From assembly GCA_017163975.1 (NCBI GenBank), contig JAFFSR010000243.1, forward strand, positions 1,302,001-1,366,000: a stretch of 64,000 bases of DNA, in the 5' to 3' direction. Position 1 is the stretch's first letter. Every line of letters starts with the position of its first letter. This DNA comes from Anastatus disparis. Its lineage: Eukaryota > Arthropoda > Insecta > Hymenoptera > Eupelmidae. Of the stretch, positions 55,285 to 64,000 are shown one piece after another. Under the pieces are notes generated by a model. That model worked only from the letters and a program-made list of their open reading frames with translations. It had not been told where the DNA came from and searched no databases. A program made the translations under genes and the position numbers.

Positions 55285-56041
55285 AGTCATCCCTCCGAAT
55301 AAGCGTTCAGAAGCCCCCAAGGGGAAGAGGTTTTCCACGAATCGGGGTTTCCCCACCGCGCGTACATAGATCCTTCTTTCCTGACTTGCTGTCTCTCTTG
55401 CACAGTTTAGGTTTAGTGCTTCTCAATAAGCGTATTGGCGATAGTCTCTTAAATTGCCGTACATTTATTGTTTCAACGGCTACTATTTGAGAACAGACAC
55501 GTGTCATAAGTACAGAAACAATCGGTGAGTGTGTAAAAATATCAGACTCGATTAAAAAAATCAAACGCGAAAATTCTTTTGTTCAAGCAGATGCTAGTGA
55601 TGCAAAAAATGAAAGTGATTCCGTGAAAGTGAGTGTCGAAGAACCTGTAGCAAAAAAAACGCAATTCAAAACAATTTTCAGAATGATTTTCAAAATGAAT
55701 TTCTAATAACAAAAGCTTACAATATTTTGTCAGAAAACATTTCATAAAAGTAAGTAAACGTTAGAATTAATAAAACTATAAATATTTATTATAAATATAT
55801 TTATAAACATTTTTAATAAAAATTTATGCTTCAATAAAAAATTTCGTTATTAATAATAAAAAATATTAAGATTTTATTTGAAATTTAAATTTTTAATCCT
55901 CTATGAGCGATTGCGCTTATTGAGAAGCAGTCTGCAAAAGTTTAGTGAGCTCGGACTTGGTAGTCGCAGTGGGGGCATGGCTCGCGAGCAAACATAGGGG
56001 TATGCGCTTATTGCGGATGCGCTTATTCGGAGGGATGACTG
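55285..56041. mobile_element. Tigger/pogo-like deletion derivative
   Basis: The termini CAGTCATCCCTCCGAATAAG and complement, with TA on both sides, are characteristic of pogo/Tigger elements. At 55518-55746 there is a coding remnant (ISDSIKKIKRENSFVQAD, then with a frame change NEFLITKAYNILSEN) that looks like the C-terminal end of its transposase. The rest of the gene is deleted. Confidence 0.85.
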
Positions 56042-57469
56042 TAATTTGTTACAAGTAAATTAAAAATATTAATTCAAATAAATGTTTCAACAAATTTAAG
56101 TTCATTTTTTGCTATATAAATTTCAATTTTTTTTAATTACTGAAACTCTTTTGATTCAAAGAATTATTTTTTTATTCAAAGAAGTATTTCTTTAAAACAG
56201 TTAAATAATGATTTTAATTAAAATTTATTTTTTGTAATTATGTTTATGAATAATTGTTGTGAAATTTTTTTTTTACTAAAATTTACGTTTTTAATTAAAA
56301 TAATAATTACTTTATTAAAATGAGAAAATTTTTTAAGTTTTTTAGTTATATTTTCTTCATTCTGACAATTGTTTCTTTTTTTAATTCAAAATCCTCTTTG
56401 TAATGTAAAGAAATGAATTACACCGCTTTTTTGCACTAACAAACATTGTATTGTTGAAAAGAGATAGGTTTATGGAAATCATGAACTAATTTGTTTAATT
56501 TAAAAATGATGTCTTTGGATAAAAAAATTATTTGATGTAAGATATTTTTCTCATTTTTATATAAAAATTATTTTAAATAAATATTACATTTTTTCAATAA
56601 AAAAATGTAGCATTGTTTTTAAGAAAGTTTTACTGACTTTCAATGCTATTTTGGAAGTAACTAATTTCTTAAAGTTAATAAGATATTTTTCTAAATTCGA
56701 ACATTGTTTTTTTCGAATATAATATTTTACGAAGAAAAAGAATATTTTAAGGTTTTTTTTTATTTTAAAAATTATTTTAATAATTTAGAAATGATTTTTT
56801 TTTGACTCAAAGAAATTCATTTCTTTGCACCGTATTTCTTATATTCAAAAACACCTTCTTTAAAGTTAAAAAAACTTTTTATGCTGTGTAGTCACAAATT
56901 TTGCGTGAAATTCCGTGATAAAAGGAACATTTGAACATTCTAATTTAATATCATTTCAAAACAATGTATAATAACTATTTTCATGGTGGAAAATAAGGCT
57001 TCCTATTTTTTTTAAACATTCTGCAGTCAAATATGAAATTTCATTTCGTCAATATGAAAGGACAAAGATGAGCCACCTGCTCTAGGATAAATTTAGAACA
57101 AACGTGCCTGTTTTCTTTCAATATCTTACAAATAATACATGTTTTTGATTAACAATCATTGATTATTTTATTACTCACTAATGTCAAATTATTCTTTTCT
57201 TTTATGCTATATTATTGAAAAAATCAATAATTTATAAAAGTATTATATCTTTTTATTACTATTTAGTTTTCGAATAACACTAATTTAAAAATTCGTTTCA
57301 TGACACAATATATAATAAAGTTGAGATTAAAATTAGAAAAGGACAAAAATAAATGACCTATTATGAAACAAAATTTTTAAGGGTTTGCTTTAGACCTATA
57401 CTTCATCGATCAAGTATAGTTGAAAAATAAATTTCTTTTTTTTCATGTTAATAAATATCAGAATTGTTT
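56042..57469. other. AT-rich region without gene
   Basis: No credible open frame. GAAAGGACAAAGATGAGCCA with CCTGCTCTAGG (57055-57090) resembles an end of family A, and GAAAAGGACAAAAATAAATG near 57338 a second, so an eroded MITE may lie here. Confidence 0.4.
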
Positions 57470-58050
57470 GTAATCCCTAGCGGAAATATAAAATGTTTAA
57501 AAATATTTAAAACTGTTCAAAACTGTTCAAAACTGCTTATAAGTGCAAAATTTAGGACATTTAAAACAGTTATGAACAGTTTTGAACATTTTTAAACACT
57601 TTCAAAAAGTTTTGAAAAGTTCGAAATGATTTCAAACGGTGTTTAATAGTTTTGAATTTCTTATGTTAAAAAGTTGTAGATTATTTTAAATATTCAAAAT
57701 ATTTGAAACAATTTTAAATCAATATGAACTATTTTTTATTGACTTGAACAGTTTTAAAAAGTTTTAAAAAGTTTGACATGATTTCAAACAGTGTTTTGTG
57801 TTTGTAAAAATTTTGTTATATATATTAAAATTTATATAATACATACGAGAAAATGTTGACTTCAGTTTCAAATTATTCTGTATTGCTCAATACTGCTCAA
57901 AAATGTTTAAAACTGTTTATAACTGTTTTAAATGTCCGAAATTTCACATTTATAAACTATTTTGAACAGTTTTAAACATTTTTAAACAGTTTTGACTAAT
58001 TTTAAACTATTTTAATAAGTAATGCACATTTTATATTTCCACTAGGGATT
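57470..58050. mobile_element. Inverted-repeat MITE, AATCCCTAG termini
   Basis: The ends AATCCCTAGCGGAAATATAA and TTATATTTCCACTAGGGATT are inverted. The interior is made of many ACTGTTTTGAAC/GTTCAAAACTG-like short repeats on both strands. About 580 bp; no coding frame. Confidence 0.75.
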
Positions 58051-58142
58051 GGAGATATTATCTTCTCTATTTTATTGCCAGTGGGTCTCTTGATCGCTGT
58101 GGACTGAGACCCGTGATTTCACCTTACTCATGTTATTTTTAC

Positions 58143-58312
58143 AGGCCAGGGAGAATTCGTAATTGGTTTTTCCTGGTCTCCTAGTTCTATTTCACAGAGA
58201 AAAATTCAGAAAAATTTTTCCAAAATTTTCCCGGCGATTAAACTTTGGTCTACTACAGAATGAGCCAAGAGCCTTAGTCCCTGCACTACCACCTATTCTA
58301 CTTATAGGTATG
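58143..58312 (-). mobile_element. Second SINE-like repeat, right copy
   Basis: Reverse complement of 50151-50316 (TTTTTCCTGGTCTCCTAGTT, CGATTAAACTTTGGTCTAC). Directly followed by the right GFB arm. Confidence 0.6.
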
Positions 58313-58394
58313 AACTAATTTTAAATAAATGAGAATCGGAAGAGTGTAAATATGTTTAAATTTAAAGAACAATCCGAGAAAAATCATACCTACT

Positions 58395-58650
58395 GAAAAT
58401 ATTGTATGAATTCTCATGTGAGATCTCATATGAAATCGCCTATGAAATCTCATATATATTCGTTGAATTTTGAAAATAAAATAAATGTATGTGAGATCTC
58501 ATGTCAGATCGCACATATATTTATTTTATTTTAAAAATTTAACGAATATACATTCGATTTCATATGCGATCTCATAGGCGATTTCAGGTGACATCTCATA
58601 TGCAATCTCCTGTGCGATCTCATATGTGATCTCACATGGGATCTCTTATA
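58395..58650. repeat. ATGAGATC satellite, right inner
   Basis: Mirror of 49080-49330, with CTCATATGTGATCTCACATG-like units. Confidence 0.85.
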
Positions 58651-59396
58651 TATTTTATTCAATTTAAAAAATTTAAAAAAGATATTTATTACTTTTTTAT
58701 TTTTTTCGGCTTATTCTTTAAATTTTGACAAATTTTGACATTAGCTATATTAATACCATTATTTTAGTTAAAATAAAAAAATCCTTTAAAGCTGTTATTT
58801 TTTTATGAACTTGAATCGCAAATTATATATCAAAGTTGCCAAACCGAACCCCGAAATACTATAAATTGCTAATTTGTATATAACTTTTTAAGTATTTGGT
58901 AGATTTCTTTAATTGTTCGCACTCAAGTTGAATCCTACTAATTTTTTTATTGAAGTGAAACATGAACTTGGATCAGAAATATTATCAGAAGGGGGAAGCA
59001 TCACCATGCCCTCAATTTATATAATTACACTAATATTATAAATGCGTATTCGCACACTAGAACATCATCATATTCAATAAATTTAGTAGAGCCATATGAC
59101 CCAATGTATCTTGCCCGGGGTTAGTAGTTCTAATTTTGGCCACTTCGTTTTTGCATGGTATTTAATGGCGTCACTTTCCAATTAAGGATCAGCTTCCGAC
59201 TAACTTTACTGATCGAAAATAGCTAAAAAAGAATTTTGACTAATGTACACACTTTCGTTTCTCATACGATAAAATGAATAGATATTTACAAGTGAAAGCA
59301 ATTATGATATGTATTTTTATTGAAAATAAATTAAATTACTTTTTTAGCTACTTTCTATCAGTAAAAAATGCCTAAAACCTCATCTAAAACTGACCT
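58651..59396. other. Right GFB arm, inner non-coding body
   Basis: Pairs with about 48340-49079, including the diverged D-like segment (58690-59020). No gene. Confidence 0.65.
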
Positions 59397-59400
59397 TTAA

Positions 59401-59829
59401 GAGGCGGTCGGAACCAAATCGGTGACTTAGTTCGGTGCTTGTAATAAATGCTTATAATAATTTATTCATTTATTAATATGATAAAAATATAGTCATTTGC
59501 TCTAGTCATGTATATAAAGAATAATTTAAAATAGTTAAAGCCACAAAAATATACAAAATATTGTTATAAAGCGAAGAATGCCACCTAACAATCGACACGA
59601 CAGTTTTTTGCATGCGGTATATGTCTAGTCAGTTTGATATTTGTAATAAATGCTTATAATAATTTATTTACTTATTCATATGGTAAAAATATAGTCATTT
59701 CCTCTAGTCATGTATATAAAGAATGATTTGAAATAGTTTAAGCCATAAAAATATACAAAATATTATCGTAAAGCGAAAAATGCTGACTTGATATATACCG
59801 CAAGTCACCGATTTGGTTCCGACCGCCTC
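59401..59829. mobile_element. MITE family Y, copy 2, uninterrupted (TTAA)
   Basis: Ends GAGGCGGTCGGAACCAAATC and complement between TTAA at 59397-59400 and 59830-59833. Absent from the left GFB arm. It provides the empty sites for H2 and the D MITE at 22093. Confidence 0.95.
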
Positions 59830-59833
59830 TTAA

Positions 59834-61210
59834 CATGTAAAATAGTATAATACTAAAATATGTGTATTACCTTACTTTTAACGTTTAGACTTACATTGCA
59901 TAAAAATATGATTCTTATTATGAAAACCATGTGAATAGTCTGTACGAATATGATTATATATTATGGTTTGAAATTATATTCGAGCACGATCTTACAGTTA
60001 GTAACCGTACTTACAGTTTAATAAACGGTTGTAATATAGAATTTTTTAATTTTTAAATTTTCCTTTAATTATTTTTGTGAGTACAATAGAGAAATAAATT
60101 TCGTGAATGTATTTGAAATTTTAATGCATTCCATTACGTTAAGTAGGAGAAAATTAAACAACGGATGTTTAATTCTCGGTCGATATCGAATCTGCTCCAA
60201 CCTGCTCTTGACAAATAGCATAATAATAAGATCAATTTATCATCTTACTTCTAATGTTTGGACTTAAATTGCATGCAAATATAATTCTTACTATGAAAAG
60301 TATGTGAATAGTCTGTATGAATATGATTATATATCATGGTTTAAAATTATATTCGAGCACGATTTTAAAATTTTTCAAATTACGGTAGATTCACGACTGA
60401 ATTAGAAAAAGAAGCAATAAGATTGCGACTATACTTTAAAATAAAAGTGAAATTAATAATTCTTGAGTTAGAAAAACCTATATCATTTAAATCTGTAAGA
60501 CGCTATTGTGAATAATATGTAAAAATGATTTATCAGTATGATAAAAAAAAGTACCAAGTCACTGTCAGTTCATTGAAGGTAGTTTGTCATAATGTTCTAA
60601 GACATAAATAAAGCTGCAACTGTTTTTACGGCGACAATCAAATTGTGTAACAATTGGTAAGACGTGTTATGCCGTAAATCTAAGCCAGATGCAGCGTGCA
60701 TCATAGAACGACACTTCCTATTAATTAGAAAAACTGTCATTAGTCAGTGAACTGACCCCGAGCCTCGTATACATGATTTCGTCTGTGATATGAAATAAGT
60801 ATCTCAATTTTTGAATACACAAATTCTGTACAAACCTTTGTACACAAACGGCATCGCTCCAGACCTCACTGAAAAGTGATGGCCTTCTCGAGTGTAAAAG
60901 GCGATATGTATAATTGTAATGACTAGTATGTTAAATATTTCTTGTAAATAACGTCTAAATCTCCGTGAAAAATTTGTTTCCATTATCATTCAATCGCCAA
61001 GTATAATTACGCTCGAATATAGTTTAAAACCATAATTTATAATAGCATGCTTTAGATAACGATCGTTTTATAGATGTAGTGTAGAATCATTTAATCGTAA
61101 TTTTATTAATATATATAATATATAAATAAATTAAATTATAAACCAAAATTTAGATTTTAGATTTGTTGAAATCAATTACAACTATAAGTGTAGGAAAAAA
61201 TCAAATTTTT
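59834..61210. other. Right GFB arm, outer non-coding body
   Basis: Pairs with 46961-48340 over its length. It contains an internal direct repeat: GTGAATAGTCTGTATGAATA occurs near 60303 and, with changes, near 59931. No gene. Confidence 0.65.
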
Positions 61211-61214
61211 TTGC

Positions 61215-61440
61215 ACATGAGATCTCACATGAGATCTCACATTTTTTTGGACATGAGATCTCACATGAGATCTCATGTCCAAAAAATTTTTATTTCAGTT
61301 CATATGAGATCTCATATGAGATCTCATGTGAGATCTTATGTGAGATCGGGTATCGGGAAAAATTATACTTTTTGCACATGAGATCTCATATGAGTTCTCA
61401 TATGAGATCTCGTTTCATTTTCAATCGTGAGATCTCATGT
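61215..61440. repeat. TGAGATCTCA satellite, right outer
   Basis: ACATGAGATCTCACATGAGA and variants, about 14 palindromic decamers. The frame at 61163-61381 (MRSHMRSH) is repeat translation. Confidence 0.9.
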
Positions 61441-62286
61441 CATTTTTTTAGTAGGGAATGTGAGAGAAAATAAGCTATAAAAAAGAATAAAATAAAAGAG
61501 AATTAGTAATGAACTTATTCTCTCTCTAATTCAAACCATTATAGTGAAAGTATAGATGATTCACATAAAACACTGTCTCTTTCTATCTTGCATGTCGGCG
61601 CGGTGTAGCAATTAGAAACTATACCGGCGTGCAAGATGGAAATTAATAATAATATATGCACGCGCTTGTATGTGTGCCGATACATGTCTACATGGTGACG
61701 TATGCCCAACACACAGCCAAGCGCACCTGTATTCGAGTATGTAGATACATTATAAAAGTATTTTCTCCCCTTTAATAGAGCATACACGGGACTCGAGGAT
61801 GAGAGGCTTAAAGTTAGAAACTTTGTGTAGAAACGACGAGTTCTCACAGATAATATCCCAAAAATAGACTCAGCTTTCCCGAAAAACGAACAAATGTAAG
61901 AGGAGAAAGATAGCTGCGACGGTGGCTCAATCAAGAGCGATCTAGTTGCTCGGATAAATTTTGTATGGCACTCTTTGGCCGGCTCTCAACAAATAAAGAT
62001 TCATTTAAATTAAATAAGTCGTATATCTGTGTTTTGTTTTCGTAAATTCCTACAGGTCTGCAATGAGTTGGGTATAAAATCCCAACTCTGTACCAGTAGT
62101 ATAAATAGCGAGTTATTTTTATATTAAACATTTACTTATATTCTATCTTCGTAAATGTGACAAGAAAATTTTATATTAAAATTTATAAGTTTAAAGTAAA
62201 TAGATGTAGAGTCAATAATAATTTTATTAACTGTTGCTAAAACTTTGTCTGTTAAATAGTGTATAACGTTTAATGCTGTGTCTTAA

Positions 62287-62697
62287 CAGGATGTCGGAGC
62301 TCTTGGACACAATTTTCGCTTTTATTATTTTATTGATGTCTTTTTAAAAATGTAATTTAAACAATTGTAATGACTTGTCCGCACTAAAGCTATGTTAATA
62401 CAATAATTTTTGTTAAAATGAAAATTCATTTGGACTTGTTATTTTTGCATAAGTTTGGAATGGAGATTGAATATCAAGCTCGATACACCTAACCTCAAAA
62501 TACTTTTTACGAAAAATTGTTTATACCTTATTATGTACAGTGTTTTGGTCAATACTGTAAGTTGTCCGCACACAAATTTAATATTACAAATTTTATCACT
62601 GTAATGAAAGAACTCGATCCAACGTACCGTTTACTCGTGAACTTGGAATTAAAATATTGATGAATTATTTTAGAAGATAGCAAGCTCCGCCATGCCC
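62287..62697. mobile_element. MITE family D, diverged, in the copy 3 LTR (TTAA)
   Basis: Begins CAGGATGTCGGAGCTCTTGG after TTAA (62283-62286) and ends AAGCTCCGCCATGCCC before CTAA. GACTTGTCCGCACTAAAGC is typical of the family. The LTR of copy 2 lacks it. Confidence 0.85.
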
Positions 62698-62940
62698 CTA
62701 AGAAAATTAAATGAATTACTAACAACTAACACCTTATATAAAGAGAACCCGGAGTGAGTGTGACATGACGTTCGCACCACAAACGGGTCTAAATTAAAAT
62801 ACCTTTCACCTTTTTCCTCATATCCTTATATATATGCACTTGGTGCAATCATTATCAGGAATAGGGACGGAAGGGTATCTTACAATAAACATTTATTTAA
62901 TTGTAACAAAATATTAAAAATTACTATTTATTTAACTTAA

Positions 62941-63323
62941 GAGCAGGCCGGATTCGCTGTCCTTGTCTAATTGGCATTTTTGTTATTTACTCAAGTATTA
63001 ATCGGTGTATCTGCCAATTGAAGGTTAAGCGCAATAGATATTATTATTAAAAATATTTATGCACAAGAAAAAAAAATCTATTGCTTTGTTTTTGAGAAAA
63101 GTAAGGAACGCGAAAATATTATAAACATAATCTTTTACTTCGGCGTTCCTTACTTCTCTTAAAAACAAATCGGTAGATTTTTTTTTCTTGTGCATAGATA
63201 TTCATAATAATAATATCTATTGCGATCAACCTTTATTTTGAAGATACACCGATTAATACTTGAGTAAATAACAAACAACTCAATTGTTACTCGGTTGGTA
63301 TCAGGTTCTACTCCGGCCTGCCG
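62941..63323. mobile_element. MITE family Z-like, copy 3 (TTAA)
   Basis: Ends GAGCAGGCCGGATTCGCTGT and ACTCCGGCCTGCCG between TTAA at 62937-62940 and 63324-63327. The arms pair through ATTAATCGGTGTATCTGCC. Confidence 0.9.
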
Positions 63324-63380
63324 TTAAATAAAGATTATCTTATGATATTTCGTACTTTGAAAGATTAGTTTACTTGTGTT

Positions 63381-63742
63381 ATCACTGATTACTAAAATTG
63401 ATTTGTCAATGCCTGAAGATGATGTCCAAGTCCCAGAATGACCCCAAGTAGACAAAACATCATCTTCGAGAAAGCGGACCAAGTGTTATCACTGATTATA
63501 GAAATTGATTTGTTGATCCCTGTAGATGCGATGTCTAGGTCCCAAGATGACTCCAGGTAGACAAAACATTATCCACGAGAAAGAGTACCTAGTATTATGG
63601 CTGATTATTGAAATAGATTTGTCAATTTTTGTGGATAATGTCTGGGTTCGTCCAGATCCCAGGAAGAACCCAGATTGACGAAACATCATCTTCGAAAAAG
63701 TGGACCAAGTGTCATGGCTGATTTTAGAAATTGATAATATAA
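63381..63742. repeat. Minisatellite, about 110 bp x 3.3
   Basis: Units start near 63382, 63489 and 63599 with TCACTGATTA/TGGCTGATTA and contain AGACAAAACATCATCTTCGA. They differ by about 15-25% and by a small insertion in the third. The reverse frame across it is not a gene. Confidence 0.85.
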
Positions 63743-64000
63743 TAAAATGATGATTATTATCTTATAAAATTGATAACAGTCACTGATTATAACACCGCGT
63801 AATAATTATAATATATTATAATTTAACTATAATCATCGCTATAATCTGATTATAATAGAATAATCAATAATATAATATAATTTTGAATATAATTTTTTCT
63901 TCGTAAGGGAAAAAATATTAATTTTAATTTAGTCTAAAATTAACAAAAAAAAAATAATTCATTCGGTTTGAGAAAATTGATTTGCTAGAAGGTGACGAGC
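63743..64000. other. AT-rich end of window
   Basis: TATAATTATAATAT-like sequence; nothing recognised. Confidence 0.4.

Larger units (their letters stand above)
46771..61451. mobile_element. Giant foldback element GFB, 14.7 kb
   Basis: The termini CTGAAAAAAATGACATGAG and CTCATGTCATTTTTTTAG lie between TA (46769-46770) and TA (61452-61453). The left arm is 46771 to about 50316, the right arm about 58143-61451. Many anchors pair across it: AAAGCATGCTATTATGGATT, CATAGAACGACACTTCC-type sequence, GAGCAGGTTGGAGCAGATTC, the D-like segment and a SINE at the inner end. The left arm alone has a LINE fragment (49422-50150); the right arm alone has a Y MITE (59401-59829). The centre is 7.8 kb. Which internal part, if any, mobilised it is unclear. 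Confidence 0.85.
46727..62877 (+). repeat. 3' LTR of copy 3, split by GFB and a D MITE
   Basis: The pieces are 46727-46770 (TGTAACCTCACTTAAATAAA), 61454-62286 and 62698 to about 62877, together about 1.06 kb, the length expected from copy 2. Shared marks: GTGAGAGAAAATAAGC, TATCTTGCATGTCGGCG, CGGCTCTCAACAAATAAAG (polyadenylation signal), CACCACAAACGGGTCT. It shows that GFB is younger than this retrotransposon. Confidence 0.9.

Noticed and set aside
61163..61381. MRSHMRSH repeat protein, also at 48995-49195
   Set aside because: Artefact of the 10-bp ATGAGATCTC repeat read in one frame.
46771..61451. Galileo or P-element identity for GFB
   Set aside because: I see no P-type transposase in the centre, and the TA site does not fit the 7-8-bp duplications of those elements.

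Overview
This is a eukaryotic, strongly AT-rich accessory region, and I read it as arthropod, probably insect. The evidence is a Ty3/gypsy-type LTR retrotransposon family, a Tc1-like transposase, tRNA-derived SINEs, a LINE 3' end, long foldback elements and many inverted-repeat MITEs flanked by TTAA, TA or TTA/TAA. I see no bacterial operons, no rRNA, and no confident intact host gene. Almost every long open frame is a transposon gene, a piece of one, or a by-product of a repeat. The family letters used below (A, B, D, E, H, M, Y, Z, X, T, GFB) are my own labels.

Layout. 1-7530: a foldback element, a TA-flanked MITE, a perfect 20-bp minisatellite, and a broken cysteine-rich CXC gene cut by a MITE. 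7531-13486: a chain of TTAA-flanked MITEs. The middle one contains a 2.5-kb foldback, itself interrupted by a TA-flanked MITE and a SINE; in both cases the empty site survives in the opposite arm. 14352-15048: a near-perfect 697-bp palindrome with a TTA target duplication. 16040-25034: LTR retrotransposon copy 1 (gag, protease, part of RT), split by three TTAA elements placed end to end (X, Y, Z). X carries a degraded transposase of the type annotated as Mutator-like. 25035-27900: repeats, inverted repeats and two dated MITE insertions.

27924-34308: LTR retrotransposon copy 2, with both LTRs, a probable target duplication, a primer-binding site, a polypurine tract and a large in-frame deletion of pol. 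34440-40027: MITEs, a SINE, and a cluster of four stem-loops with related loops. 40276-42210: a truncated Tc1-like element. 42250-62877: LTR retrotransposon copy 3, lacking its 5' end. Its 3' LTR is split by a 14.7-kb foldback (GFB, 46771-61451). GFB has arms of about 2.8-3.3 kb and a 7.8-kb centre holding a degraded transposon (T) with about 340-bp terminal repeats, plus two further inverted-repeat elements. 62878-64000: a MITE and a minisatellite of about 110 bp.

How it fits together: the window is an archive of nested insertions. Related LTRs, opposite foldback arms and duplicated repeats give internal empty sites, so many target duplications and the order of events can be read directly. 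The least explained structures are GFB, the stem-loop cluster at 37347-37659, and the repeated end-to-end stacking of TTAA elements.
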